Shown here piece by piece: positions 1 through 13,169 of a DNA stretch of 64,000 nucleotides. Source of the DNA: Crambe crambe (lineage: Eukaryota; Porifera; Demospongiae; Poecilosclerida; Crambeidae); the NCBI GenBank assembly GCA_963924555.1, contig OZ004581.1, forward strand, positions 2,976,001 to 3,040,000, read 5' to 3'. The notes beneath the pieces were generated by a model. It saw only the letters and a list, made by a program, of their open reading frames with translations. It ran no database searches and was not told where the DNA came from. The translations under genes were made by a program, and so were the position numbers. Numbering within the stretch: position 1 is the stretch's first letter; every line of letters begins with the position of its first letter.

Positions 1-2970
1 TACACTTGGTCAACAAGTATTATGAGTCGACAAAGGCAAATGACAAAAAAAAAAAAGAAAAAGGTGAAGCATATGTAATAATTATACACAGAGTTATAGA
101 GTTATACATATAAATGATTACCGGTACATAAAATTAATAATACAGGGTACTCCAACCTACCTGGCAGCTAATTAATATGGGCTCTGACCTCAATTAACAT
201 GTACACATGCATGGCCGAAAATTGCTTATGACAGAGACTGAGTATTGAGTTCTGCTGAATGGAAATCACAATATCACTAGGAAGATCTGTAGTGATATGC
301 CAATGCCTTTAATTAACTGGCTCTACCTGTACAGTTCTGGGCCCAAGCTGCTTGGACCATCTCTGATGGTTTCACTGTACAAGAGGTAACTCAATTAAGG
401 ATCACTCTCACACAAATATTCAGTCAAATAACCACCAGACAGCCAATTAAGTCTTGATAAACATGTTATTGTTATCGAGGGAGCCCCTAAACAAGAAAAT
501 TGGCTGAGGATTTTCTTAGGAAAACATCGCGTTATCATGAAAACTTTTACAGCAAATAATTATTATTACGTATAAAGTTAACAGATCAAAGCATTCTCCT
601 TGATCACTCACACAAAGGAAAGCGAGTACAGGAAACTGAATGTGTACATCTGAAAATGTAAGCAACACATGAGAATTCTGCATCCACAGCTGTACAGATA
701 AAATGGTGTAGCATATACATGACTATAGCAGGTTTCACTCGAAGAGTAAGGTGTCAGATGTGTACAAGGTGTCTCTCTTAAATGGCCATATCTAGTGATT
801 GAGAAGCATCCTTCTAAACAGTGTTAATGGTTGACTTTGCTCCCTTGATGGTAGATATTGATGACCTGAGCATTGTAACTTTGAAATTGTTTTTCAGACT
901 TTACCCCTGCATGAAGGTGTGAAAGTCGCTATGAAGGCGCCATTTCTCTTGATTGGCCTTGGCCTTGGAAATAACCCCAAACAACCATATCCTCTCCCTA
1001 TATAACCTGGTAAAGAGTCAGCAACTGAGTTACACAATTAGCTATAGGACTTCCCTAGACTACCTGACCAATTTGAATCAGGTCCCTACATGCATGGGTT
1101 CTTTCTCGCTATTGACCGGTTTCTATGTACTCATATGTATACCATAGCTCATAATTATACTAATAGGGTGGTTTAGAGATGGTCCAACCATTATAGAAAA
1201 CATGATATAAGAATATTTGATTAAAATACACAATGCACATTATGTCATACAGGTCATTGCAATAATACATAGATGGCTTGGACTAACGGGGACCTTTGTA
1301 CCACAACACACCTCATTTCTTAAATAATCAACCATGAGTTATTATCCATATTGCAGTGTCCTCCCTAAATATTAGTGAAGGAATAAGGGTGGTTTCACAC
1401 ATCAAAGGGTATTTGTGGTTAACCAGCATTCTATTGACCACATCAAAGGGAAGATGAACATGAAGGCATAGCGGGATCCTATGCTGTATGCTGGGGAGAA
1501 CACTGATATTATATTGGATGTCCAAACTTACACTGCTGTATGGATAAAACACAGTAAAGATGGAAATACCAGGGGCTTTATATCTGACCTTATACCACAA
1601 ATCTCATTTTTGTTTTTCTATCTCTTCTAGCTAAAATTAATGTCAACATTATTAATTTCAGCTGATGCAATGTGAAAAATAGCAGTATTCTATTCTATAT
1701 GCAATGTGCCAATGACTTGGATTGAAGAAGCTACACACGTGATGTCATCAAGTTGGTAATGTGCCAACAATTTCTAGAAGCAGACAATAAGAGGTATGTT
1801 AATTTGATGATAATCTGGGACAATTAACGTACAGTGCAACTGTTCACTGATAAGAAAGCTAAATCATAACACTTTTTGGGATCCCTCTGCAACATGTTTG
1901 AACATGTTCGAATAAGGATTGATTGGCTGTAGTACATGTCAACATACATACACATACCATATGCTGGAAGCTTTGATGTTCCCCAAAATGTGGTCATCCA
2001 CTCAACCACAATGGCTCCCAAATGCATTCCAGGTTTCCAACAGAATACTCTATCACATTATTAAAGAGGAGGGTGCCACCCAGCCCTTCAATGATTGTAC
2101 ATGAGATGCTGTCCAGTATTTTCGATACCTCAAGACGGAGAGAGAGTTCATCATTCGCGAAGCATTTAAATAAGAAGCACCATAATAATTATTAGCATAG
2201 AGGTTATTCATGAAGCACCATATTAGGCAGAAGACTGTTCATATAAGATAAAAGAATCACCACATTATGTAGAGCTAGAATTAAGAAACTGATTGGTCAT
2301 TATAGAGATTTGGTCGGACATTTGGTAATACTTAAACTCTGAAATTTAGTCGGCCATTTCCAATGATTAGCAGATGTTTCTAGCTATGTAGCAGCTCAAT
2401 TTTTGCATGCCTGCATATGTATACCGCTTACTTCTGCAATGTATAAAAACAGTGTAGTAACATGGTGTCTTACAGTATTAGTGTGTGTTAGGGTTCAGCT
2501 CCAAACAATGATGAACAGATGCAGTAGCACATAGGCCTGCATGAGTACTACTACACAGCTCAATCAATATTATGTTAGCTCGGATCTCTTTTACAGAAAC
2601 TAGCCAGAAAAAAAGAATGTACTTACACCTATGCATGGTACATTTTATAACTCTCTAGTGGTCGTAACCCCGAATGGAAAATCCTATGTACCTTTGGTTA
2701 ATTAGAAAAGAAAAAAACAACAACAAACATACAGGGGCTATAGGAAGGAATATAATATTATTCCTAAAGGTCTGAGAGTCAAGCACTGTAATTGGACATC
2801 TGTTATATTATGTGCATAACATTAGACTGTGATAAGAGTAGTGTATTTATAATTGATTCTGCTCTCTCTCTCTCTCTCTCTCTCAAACATGGCAGAAACA
2901 TGGAGAGTAATAACTTGGAGGAGTCAGGACATATCTGTTCTTAAACTAGTACACTTACCCCCCTCTCTCT
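1..2970. other. Probable first intron of the kinase gene; no coding signal seen
   Basis: The stretch is AT-rich with only short ORFs, none resembling kinase subdomains on the minus strand. It contains a CT microsatellite near 2862-2884. If the exon at 3012-3162 is correctly called, this is intronic sequence of that gene. Confidence 0.4.
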
Positions 2971-3011
2971 CTCTTACATAACCGAACAACTATTCAAAAT
3001 GAAGCACTTAC

Positions 3012-3162
3012 CTTCAGCTATGAGCTCTTCAACCACCACATGATACTCATTCACTATGAAGACCTTGCCAACGTGAGTAAAGCTGTCTGTTCCACCACCA
3101 TTATTGCTATTCTGGCCAGCGTTGTTGCTGGCACTACTGCCTCCACCTAACCATTTCAACAT
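3012..3162 (-). CDS. First coding exon of an AAK1/BMP2K-like (NAK family) serine/threonine kinase, partial
   Basis: This exon encodes about 50 residues: a Gly/Ser/Asn-rich N-terminus, then VGKVFIVNEYHVVVEELIAE and the first base of a Gly codon. That matches the start of AAK1/BMP2K kinases, where a low-complexity N-terminus precedes G(R/K)VF.(V/I)...V.VEE.(L/I)AEGG. NAK kinases phosphorylate AP-2 adaptor subunits and regulate clathrin-mediated endocytosis in the cytoplasm. The ATG at 3160-3162 is the only sensible start. The exon ends at a clear GTAAGTG donor (complement of 3005-3011) in phase 1. I found no following kinase exon in the 3.0 kb left of it, so the rest of the gene should lie beyond the window edge behind a long first intron. 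Identification rests on about 25 conserved residues, so it is moderately secure. Confidence 0.6.
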
Positions 3163-4547
3163 GTCTAAAGGATAGCTAGCTAGCCAGGTCGAAGGTAGGG
3201 TAAAAACTAATTATTGAAGAAAACAAACCACTTCCGCGAATAATTTAGCCAAGTCAGCAAACCACGCCTCCATCACTCGCTATCTAATTAAACGTTTTAT
3301 TTTGTAAGCACCATATGCGCATGCGCTGAATCGAGCTCCACCGTCATAAACCCTTATACTGCCGAAGTGGAATCAGGATCATAGCTAGGAATCTGCATGT
3401 GTAATTTGAGCTATTTTGTACTCAAATTTATGCTGGCATAATGTTGGTAAGCCGGTATTCCAGGACCAAAATGGACAGTTTGGTAGATGCTTCTGATCCC
3501 TTGTCAAGTTGACTAGAATCAGGAAAATATTTACTCTGTAAAGTATAAACTACGATATCATAGAGAGTGGTTCTCTTTTAGGCTGCATACAGCTGACTAT
3601 GTGTTGTAAATACAGCTAGCTACAGTTCATGATTATAAAAATAAGCCACTACGATTTTGATCGTCGTCGTTGTTGTTGTTGTTGTTGTATAGGCTAACAT
3701 CCTCTTGAATTAGGCTTGTCAATTAATTATTGTTAGAGTCACATGGCATGTTTTGTTGATTGAAGGTGCAATATTGGTCAGTAACCAGACTGGTGCTAAG
3801 CCCACAATTTTCAGTTACACTATAATGGTATTAAGAAACTTGTTAGAAAAAATGACCATTTGGGGCAAGATTATTAATAGCTACCAAATTGATAAAATTA
3901 ATTGTAATAGTTAATATTTTGCTGATTCGGAAATATCACTTAGCTAACTATAGCTAATCATAATACAGTAACCTGATAATCTATCTGTGGGAATCATCAA
4001 TGGCAGTCATGACTCATGGGGAAGTCAATTCTGAAAGAAGTACCCAGATCCAAAATGGAGAAACCTGTTTTGGCCATTCGAAACGAAGAATTCAAGTACT
4101 TCCTTATTCCTTGACTAGTAGTGAAGGTCAACTGTTGAGGCTGTGCTGAAGAATGCTTTATTGAGCTGACATTGTCATCCATGACTAGTAATGTTAACAT
4201 AGCAAGGGGCCAGGAACAAGTAGCCCTATCAATAGGAAGGTGGTCTCTTTAGTATAGTGTGGCTGAAATAACTATAATAGCTAAGTGCTTATGTCTCTGA
4301 TGGTTTTACACCACAATAGTAATAGTTAGCAGATCGCAGAAAAATGTCAGTAGAAAGTTGTTCATAATAATCAAAATGATGGTGGGCAGAGCTTATGTGT
4401 GTGCACATGACATGCATGCATGCATGGTGCGGGGAATAACCTCCTGCATGGCAACAGTAACTATAATGTCATAATAATTATTATGTATGATTAAAATAGT
4501 GTGATGATGAATATAGCTATTTAAGTAAACTATCAGCTATGCCCAAT
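3163..4547. other. Intergenic region between the kinase exon and the rhamnose synthase
   Basis: It holds the upstream region of the kinase exon and the 3' side of the rhamnose-synthase gene. A GTT microsatellite lies near 3667-3690. No convincing coding sequence was seen. Confidence 0.4.
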
Positions 4548-7500
4548 TCATTTATTAGCAGAGGCTCCCATTACTTTCATGGTTGCTGCTACGGCATCTT
4601 TGGAGCTGGAGACCTCAGGACAGAGCTTTGCCAAGATTGTCGTATCGAGAAAACAGTTGCTTCGCTTCTTTCTCAGACCCCTTGCGAAATCAGATGGGTC
4701 ATCAATTCGAACAAGCTCGTAGGAGTGAGAAGGATCCACGTATTTCTCGTAATCAGATAAAATCTGGGAGTGCTCAATACTTCCGTGGTTGACAAGATTA
4801 ACTGTCCCGGTGTGTCTCCTTCTCATGAGATCCAACAGAGCAGGTAAGAGCTCAGGCAGAACAGTCACAGAATTAGGAATACTCATAATCTTTGGATAAG
4901 ACGCAAGTTTAGTTATCAGGTTGCGTGAGTTTACGTCGTTTGAAATTGGAAGTCGCATACGGATATTCAGTACGTTGCCATAGTGATGCATTAATCGGTC
5001 AGTATAACCTTTCACGACAGAATAGGAACTCCCAAAATAGTTTGGGACGTCATCTTCTGTCATAGGGGAACTACCTACGGGATACTCATCAGAGTATGAG
5101 AATAAGCACCCGCTACCAATGTATGTGAAGTGAATGTTAAATTTCCTGCAAACTTCAGCAAGAACTAGCGGTCCATAGAGATTATCCCGCAAATTTATGG
5201 TGAGCTTATCGGGACCACCTTCCAAATAGTCCACTGTGTTGTTCCCTGGTCCATGTGTCCGTCCAATGAATGAGGCCACATGAGTTGGAGCTACCATTAA
5301 AATTTCCTCCTCAATAGCACTATCAGGATCATCTCCAATTCGACAGCTTCCGATCACATAATCAACTTTTTCTTCTTTCAAGAGTTGGATGAACTGACCG
5401 CCAATCCATCCTTGAGCACCATAAACAAGAACTCTCTCCCTCTCAGCCCTTCTTCCTTCATTAGTGATGTACCACTCAACTACTTTTTTAATGCCAATTT
5501 CAAAGGACTCCAGCTCAGACCATCCCAGCTCACATTTTAACTTGGTCGAATCCATGCAGTAGCGTTGGTCATTGAACGGTCGATCTGGAATACTCACCGT
5601 TTCAAATTTGCTGGTATCTCTACCTGCAAGTACAAGTTTACAGGGAACATGTAGCTAGTCGAGGGCTAATACAGAGGGAGAGAAGTATCATTAATTAAAT
5701 TCTAATAGCATTGCTCCCTGATCATTGAGCTTGAGGACAAGCTTCTTCCAGGGAGGGGGTACGTATGTAACAGATATTACTGGAACTACTGATATCCACA
5801 TAACTATGACGATAACATGTCCATAATGTAGTGTCAGATCATGATTGTGAGATAAGGTTAACTGAAGTTGTGATACATTATTATAGCTCAAGCATGCATG
5901 CTGTATTTATAGTTCAATCACTTAGCTCATGATTCTTACAAGGAACACTATCTTTATACAATGAAAAAATTGATTAGCTAGTCACTTTTTCTCCTACGTA
6001 CGCATACAGCTAGGCTGTTTTGATGAAACGGACAGTATTGCATACGTAACACCATGAAAACTAACAATAGCAGAGGGAAAGTATTCAGTTCTTGACTTCT
6101 TCAGAAATCAAGTCATGCAATAAAATTTTTAATACAGCATATTGAATTGTATAATCACTGAAGAAGATCCATGAGATCGAAAATTTTGATTGATAAATAA
6201 TAACTTCTTGTTCAGCCAGTTGTTCAGTACATGCAGTGCTTTCCCTAATACAGTTATTCCCCCTACAATAATGGCCTTATTTGCTGAGAAAGGCTGAGCA
6301 GTGTTTTTTTATGCAGGCACAGCATTCAAGCATAGCCTAGCTAAAATCTATCAGGTTAATTTTTTTAAGTGCCACAACACACTACAATTATGAGAAATTA
6401 ATGTTGCAAACCCATGAAGTGTAATGAGGATTCCTAAAATACCGTAGCATTTTTCTTTTCCGGTGTAGAAATTCTATACTTAGACCATAGAGTATGCTAT
6501 TACAATCACGTGCTACTGTCAGTGAGTAGCCAATAATTTAATTGGCTAGTGAAGCGAGCCACTATCAGGTGATCCACCATAATTATAATGTTCATTCCTT
6601 TGACACCATGAATTATGCATGCATGTCCACAACATGCTTAGCATCAACGAATGCTTTCTACAGCGTTTTGGTCATAGAGACCTAAGTGAATTGTAGGTGC
6701 TTGGCTTATATACCTTCTTAGCTACATGTTGAAGCACAAAGGAGTTGGTACTTTACTTGCTTGTTTGCTTACTTTGAGACATGAGTACGTTGCTTCACTC
6801 GCCAATTGAATATGTTACACAAACATACCCTGCACAGCGAATTTGACCTTTGACCTATACACAAAATGGCAGTCATGCTCTAGCAAGAAAAAGATTTGAG
6901 ACAGAGGTGAGGCAGATTCAGAAGACTACTCCGACTTGCCAATATTTCCCACCAATTACACCTTTTTGACAGTTGATATTGACATGTATAGTACATGGTG
7001 GTATGACTGTTGTCCATTCACACTTACTTTTCACAAGTTATAGTGTAAATTTCTTGTCACACTATATATCAGCAAACAAGCAAGGTTATGTGCCACCAGC
7101 ACCCCCCCCCCCCCCCTCCCCCCCACTTTTGTTATGGTATTAGCTTCACTAATTAGAAATTAACACTCCATAAAGGACCCTAACAAGCTCAAAGTTCTTA
7201 TAGGATGGTCGGACGGAATTCTTCACTTCCAAATTAACACTTCTAATTAGCTATTTAATAACTTACCCAATACACTATTGACTGCTTTTTGCACCTCCTT
7301 AGCCACGTTGATAATGGAAATTTCAGTGGATGATGAAGCATTGTAGATTTCTCCTACAACTCCCTCCTTGAAAACAGTATAGATGGCCCTGCAAGCATCC
7401 GACACATACAACCAGCTTCGTAATTGGCTACCATCACCTTGAATGGTAAAGGGCTCCTCCTTCACTGCCAATCCAATGAACTTTGGGATCACTTTATCTC

Positions 7501-8071
7501 CACTTTGATTAGGACCATAGATGTTACACATGCGAATGTAGCTAGCAGGCACTCCATAGGACATACGATAGGACTCAATAAAGTTTTCAGCAGACAATTT
7601 TGAAGCAGAATACGGGTTCGTCGGTTTTGGAAGATCGGTTTCTTTCTTGGGGTCACCATTTCGTGAGCTTTCACCATAGACTTCATCAGTGCTGACATAT
7701 AAGAATCGCTTAATGTGGCCATAAGTCCTTACTGCTTCAAGGAGGGTGACAGTACCTTCCACGTTAGTGCGAACAAACTCACAAGGTGTCTTGTATGAAT
7801 CGCAAACATGTGTTAAAGCTGCAAAGTGGATGACAGCTTCGACATTGTATTGACAAAGGGTCTTATCAAGAAGTTTCCTATTGCAGATATCACCAGCAAC
7901 CATAACAGTTATATTTGAGGACTCCAAATTTAATTTGTTACTTGCAATTGTCATGTTATCGTAGACAACAATTCTCATCTTTGATTCTTTTTGCATAAAG
8001 TTAACAAAGTTAGAAGAAATAAATCCACAGCCTCCAGTAATCATAATGGTTGGAAGGCTTCTCTCTCCCAT
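4548..8071 (-). CDS. Bifunctional UDP-rhamnose synthase (4,6-dehydratase fused to 3,5-epimerase/4-keto-reductase), two exons
   Basis: Exons are 7267-8071 and 4548-5623, joined across a 1,643-bp GT-AG intron in phase 1. The product is 626 residues, near the size of plant RHM. The N-terminal half is a dTDP/UDP-glucose 4,6-dehydratase of the SDR family: NAD-binding GGCGF at residues 13-17, catalytic TDE at 128-130 and YSASK at 154-158. The splice restores the diagnostic VSIPDRPFNDQRYCMDSTKL and LGW segment that ends such dehydratases. The C-terminal half is an NRS/ER-type epimerase/reductase with GAQGWIGG at about 337-344 and YSVVK at 469-473. Known RHM enzymes convert UDP-glucose to UDP-rhamnose in the cytosol. 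The start is the ATG at 8069-8071, just before the Rossmann fold; an upstream in-frame TTG is not used. AATAAA overlaps the last codons (4551-4556) and may serve as poly(A) signal. Both active sites look intact. Confidence 0.9.
5624..7266 (-). other. Intron of the rhamnose synthase gene
   Basis: The donor GTAAGT is the complement of 7261-7266. The acceptor TTGCAG ends at 5624. The reading frame is continuous across the junction and rebuilds a conserved motif, which supports the exact boundaries. A 23-base C-rich tract lies near 7102-7124. Confidence 0.88.
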
Positions 8072-9107
8072 GCTCCAAATTACACACTTGAGTAATACGT
8101 TCGGCAAACTGTAGCCCCTTCGAAGTCTTATTTATAACACGTCAGCGTAGTCTCGCAGGCCAAACCTTTCTGCGAGACTAGCTCCTGCTTTATATCTAGT
8201 AGTTACAGGGCCTCTAGGGAGGGGCAGCACCGCCCCTTGCCTTGTAATTTCCGCCGTCATGGAGACTGGGCATGCGTATTCTGTACAAGGCACAGCTGAG
8301 ACGGCAGAAGAAAAAAAAAAGGATCACCGTTCTGGTCAGGTGTAACTGCATAGAGTAAGTAAATAGTTGGTAGAGCCTAGGCGGAACATCAAAAATTCTG
8401 TCCAGTATAGCAAGCGTATCCTGTGAAGCCCAACAACTGCTGCGGGCTGTGGCAAAAAATACAAGCCCTTTGGCCATTAATCCCCACTACTGAATGCTTT
8501 GATCCTTTCTATAGTCAACTGTTATGGATACCTTTTAGACTCAGGATTTGTAATAGCATCCACTGTAAGTTATAGTTCAGTGCATATCTAAATAATGGTA
8601 CAGGATTGTACAGCGATGTACACTCTGTAAAAATGAATAGAGTGTGTATAGGAACGATTAGTGTACATTGCGCACCCTATAGTGTGTGTATTGGGACATT
8701 TTAGTGTGCATATAATGCTTAATTCTGATTTTACAGTGCAGGAATGTGTGTGCATGCAACAGAAGTATCCCTGAAGTAAAGGAAAAAGTTAATTCAATAA
8801 AAGTGATCAGTGGTTTATTAAAGGCCTTTGGCATTATGAGCTAGCTAAATAGCTAACTAGCTATAGACTGAATGCAGAAGGTTTCTGCCCTTACATGTAT
8901 ACAGGCACACTTCATAGATCTTTTTATTATATATCTTATTACATGAGTCAGAGTGGAATTTCACGAATAAGGTGGCCATATTTTTACAAGCCAAAGGAAA
9001 ATACAGCCTCTACGAATGAATGACTTGCCATATTCCACAATGAGTGTGATTTTATATACTGTATCATGAATTATATATAGCTGATAGGCTACCAGTTAGA
9101 TAAGGAC
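8072..9107. other. Intergenic region upstream of the rhamnose synthase
   Basis: No coding sequence seen. A short hairpin-like segment around GTCTCGCAG occurs near 8148-8180. Repeats with ACACTGTAAAAA-like ends begin near 8615. Confidence 0.35.
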
Positions 9108-9184
9108 AGTGAGTGACTATGAGGTTTACAATAGATACTGAGGCAGAGCTGAGGTGTCTATTGTAAACCAATTAGTCATTCACT
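9108..9184. repeat. 77-bp hairpin (palindromic mini-element)
   Basis: The left arm (AGTGAGTGACTA then GGTTTACAATAGA) is complementary to the right arm (TCTATTGTAAACC then TAGTCATTCACT), around a loop of about 16 bases. It is typical of a very short palindromic MITE. No protein is encoded. Confidence 0.7.
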
Positions 9185-9635
9185 AGAGTGATGACTGGAG
9201 CAATAAAAGTCTTAAGACTTCCGGCTTTGCAACCACAGGACAACCACAGGTCTCTATGTTGGAATTTGGAACCACAGTGATCTAAGTAGACACTTCCACA
9301 CCTGACCACTTGCAGGCCTAGCAAGTGGTTACTACATGATCATTACATCAAAGCATATTATGGCTATATGGCACTTAGTGCCTATTAAATCAGTTGCCTT
9401 GGGAAATTAATTGGCATGCAGTGGAATGTTAAGTAACAACCATTAAATAAGGGCAGATACACAATATGTTATATGAGATGCATTTCCAGTATTTTAACAT
9501 TTGACATAAAATGATGCACCATAATAACATATTTTGACAAAACTATTTTTACTGTGTACATTAAGAGTGTTCAAGTAAGGTGGCATAGATTTAGATTATA
9601 ATCAATACAGTACTGAGTATTTTTTTATTTGATAG

Positions 9636-9737
<102 letters not shown>

Positions 9738-10488
9738 TAATCGATATAAAGGTCAAAGGAGCAAATTGTGGGGTAGGCAATCCACTTTCCCACTTCCTTA
9801 ACTATAATAGTCCACTTTTCCTTATAATGCAGCCCTAATCCAGTATGGCACCTTCCTCGTAATAATTATGCAAGTCTAAGTTCCCTAAGTAGCTACAGAA
9901 GTGCTGGATCCTTGGCTCATGTGCATGGTATTCATATAGCTAGCTATGAACAATATTAATGTTAGCATAATGTTTTCATTAGCCAGGGTAGGCTGTGTAC
10001 GTGTGGGTCTTCCAAAATCTATCCTTGAATGAATGTTTATGGGATGATCTAATCTCGATAACTGTGCCACAAAGTATGAGGAACTCTTGAGAAACCACAC
10101 AGTAAGTAGATCGCCAACTCTCTGTGTAGTAGTGTACTCTCTGTGTAGACTTGGTTGCTTTCTAGTATAATAGTGGATGGCCTCATGGAGCATGTGTAAA
10201 CCAGCCAGCTCTACCCCTTACTGACTAAGTACTTACAGCCAGCTCTTGGTGTGTAATAGCGTAGTCTCTGTGTAGACTAGGTTAATCTTTAATGATTGTC
10301 GTCGTCATCATCATCATCATCATAAGACCAGAGGTGAGTGCGACTTTATGTTAACACTTTAGCTTTGTTCTCTAGATTAACAGTTTTGCTTTTTTCGTAG
10401 TAACAGACAGACACACAACTGACTACTCACTGCACATGTGCACCGAGGATTAGTCCAATCACCAGGCCATGGACAAGGCCGGAGGTCC

Positions 10489-10490
<2 letters not shown>

Positions 10491-10522
<32 letters not shown>
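10491..10522. repeat. 32-base poly-G tract
   Basis: An uninterrupted run of G. It also creates spurious poly-Gly and poly-Pro reading frames. Such tracts recur across the window and may form G-quadruplexes; their exact length may be unreliable. Confidence 0.85.
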
Positions 10523-10524
<2 letters not shown>

Positions 10525-10589
10525 AAATTAAGATGTAGCCATAATACAACAGTAAGAACAGTAAGAGCTCCTCTGGTTTCTATGGCTAC

Positions 10590-10717
10590 ACACTCTAAAA
10601 ATGAAAGCGTGTATTGCATATCTAAGGAATGCTCTCTGTAAACAGTAAGGTATAGACTGCATACCCATAGGGAACATTCCTTCGGTATTATAGTACACAC
10701 TCTTGTTTTTACAGTGC
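10590..10717. repeat. Imperfect inverted repeat, MITE-like
   Basis: The ends ACACTCTAAAAATGAAAGCG and the complement of TGTTTTTACAGTG resemble each other in inverted orientation. The inner arms carry AAGGAATG and CATTCCTT. A related sequence lies near 8615-8740. Confidence 0.45.
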
Positions 10718-10972
10718 ACTGTACACAACTAGCTGCATTTAAAACTTAATTCCTTGGCATTAATCCAATGAGGGGGCGAGCCTGATGATCCTGATAGATG
10801 TTTATTGTGTGTGGTGGATAAGGATATGCATTATGTTCACTTGATAGAATGATTGAGAGCTGTTACCTTAAGGGTGCCAATACATACGTAGTAACTGAGG
10901 CATGTGCTACTATAAGCACTAATTAACCACAAACACTACCACGCTAAAATAACAGATAGTAAACCACAATAG

Positions 10973-11314
10973 TAGCAGCTGCTTAGGGACTGGCACATTA
11001 TGCTTTTTTGCTTCCCTATTATTCCATTCTTTAATTCCAGCTGTATAAAGTCTTTATTCTTTTTTTACTGACCTATTATTCTTTGATTATGCTCGTACCT
11101 GATGTCATATGTATTTGAAAGACTACATAAATAGCTATTAGCAGACAAGTTTGGTCAAGCTAGTGTAGGCACACATAATAAATACATTCAAGATCAACCA
11201 TGAAGTTCACTTTCGATACTCATAGCCTATTATGCCAGCATTATGCTTCCTGCTTTGGTAGACCTATTATTCCCAAAACTATGCTCGCAGAATGTGCCAG
11301 TCCCTACAGCTGCT
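10973..11314. mobile_element. MITE with AGCAGCTG..GGGACTGGCACATT termini
   Basis: The left end contains AGGGACTGGCACATT and the right end contains its complement AATGTGCCAGTCCCT, both flanked outward by CAGCTG-like sequence. The element is about 340 bp without coding capacity. A plus-strand ORF starting at 11200 begins inside it and is probably chance. Confidence 0.65.
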
Positions 11315-13169
11315 CTGGCACATCTAAAATCCATGCTAGCATGATTAAAAGACAAATCACGGCAACTCAGGAACCAAGCACGGGAATGAGCCAATATTTT
11401 GCGTACAATAACTACAAGGTAAGGTCTAAAAAGTTACGATTTGTTTTAGTTCATATCTATTCTAGAATTTCCAGAATGCATGGTCTTGTGTGGATATATA
11501 GAAAAGTAAAATACAAATCAACAAAAACTCATCGTAATTTTGATAGAAATATGTATAGGAAGCTTCATAACAAAAATTAGCCATAGAATCCAAGCGGTCT
11601 TTGAGATGCAACGCAGTTTACCTTGAGAATGAAATCGGTTGTACCATCTGTGAAAATCATCAGGCACTCTTCATTTTTGGTGAGTGTAGTACTATTTTAG
11701 TATGTAATAACTTGGTCCAAGTTAGATGTCTCTAAGGCAAATAGTTTTAAAGCTATTCTTCCATAGCAACCATGCGTGGGCGGGATGTATCGGCACCCTT
11801 AAGAAAGTTGAGATTCTTGTCTATGTCTTTGAAGGAAAATTTAATGGTTCCATTTAAGGTTGATTAACTTGTCTACGTCTTTGAAGGCAATGGTTCCATC
11901 TACGTAAGGTTTAAGAACAGTCTGGGTATCATTATGGTGCAAACAGAAGCCCAATACAAACACAGGTGTGCAATGCAGACTATACAACACACATACGTAT
12001 TATAGCTAGGTGTGGACAACAACACATTGTGAAACCTGTCTGACGACAGGAAGACTTGCTCAATATAGAAATCAGTCCTTTGGCCATAGGCTGGCTGTAG
12101 ACAAGCAAGTATTCACAAAAATTATACCACTTTCATTCCCCATAGCTATCAGAAGCTAGCCGATTAGCTAATCCAATGTCCCACTTAAGTTATTGTTCTT
12201 GGCTGATCATCATGCATGTGGTCATCTCTGCTGTCTCTGTTCTTTATTTTCTGGCTTGTAGTCTTGATTCTCTCAGTGGTCTTGGCTTACCTGCATGTTG
12301 CCAGCTGGCCTGTCTTCCTTCACACTATTATGGTTCTCCTATTCGACTAGACTGTTGTCTCCACCTTTGCTTTCTGGCATGTAGTATGTAGTCAATGTTC
12401 TCTTGGTGATCTTGGTACCTTGTTGAAATGTTCACTTGTCAATCACAAATTGGCCTAGACTGTCATCTCTGCTGTTTATATCTGTTACTTTCTCGCTGTC
12501 TCTTAGTGAGATTTCTACTAGCTAATCATTTCTGGTGGCTAGACCTATACTCCATTTTTTTCTTTTCACACCTGCACATGCGTTGCGTAGGTATGGGTGT
12601 ACATGAATGTGCGGTGTCAATGTACGTAGCACCACCACCATAGATGATTCCGGCACTGCACCTCAGCACTTCGGTGCCGGGGCAAAAAAGCAATAAGGAA
12701 TTACTTTATCTTACAAAATAATGCAAAGTGGAGTTCACTCTGATTTTAAGTACAAAAATTTTGTTTTTTTACAAAATGCCACCCTTAAGAAAGCCATGGC
12801 CAACGTATATACTAATGTCATATAATTTGCATGTTACTTTTTGGCACTATAGGAAGTTCTAAACAAACTGCTTGGAACTTCCAAAAGAAATTAGTCTACT
12901 TTTAACATGAAACTCCAACTCTGCCCACCATCTATTGAATAGTGAATTGATACCATTGTGACAGAGACAAAAAAAACGAGGGGGCAGGGGAAGTGCCTCA
13001 CTCAATTTTATTGGAAATTTACGTAGCTACTGTACTGGGCCTGGGCTATTATGAAAAATGAAACTTATAGCTAGTTACTTGGATGTGGAAACACATCCAT
13101 TATCTAGCTATATGACTTAAAACCACGTTTACATGATTTCTCAACTATAATTATTATAGGTATAAATCA
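11315..13169. other. Intergenic region upstream of the first GT92 gene
   Basis: Only short unrelated ORFs are seen. An ATTATAG acceptor-like site sits about 10 bases before the GT92 start codon, so a 5'UTR intron is possible. Confidence 0.35.

Noticed and set aside
4539-4792. Plus-strand ORFs overlapping the rhamnose synthase
   Set aside because: They are antisense shadows of a clearly conserved coding exon.
8072-8107. Longer rhamnose synthase starting at an upstream TTG
   Set aside because: TTG is not a normal nuclear start; the ATG at 8069-8071 already lies just ahead of the Rossmann motif.
10377-10728. ORFs containing poly-Pro or poly-Gly
   Set aside because: They are created by the 32-base poly-G tract.
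11200-11580. 126-codon plus-strand ORF
   Set aside because: It starts inside a MITE and shows no recognisable domain; basic and low-complexity toward its end.
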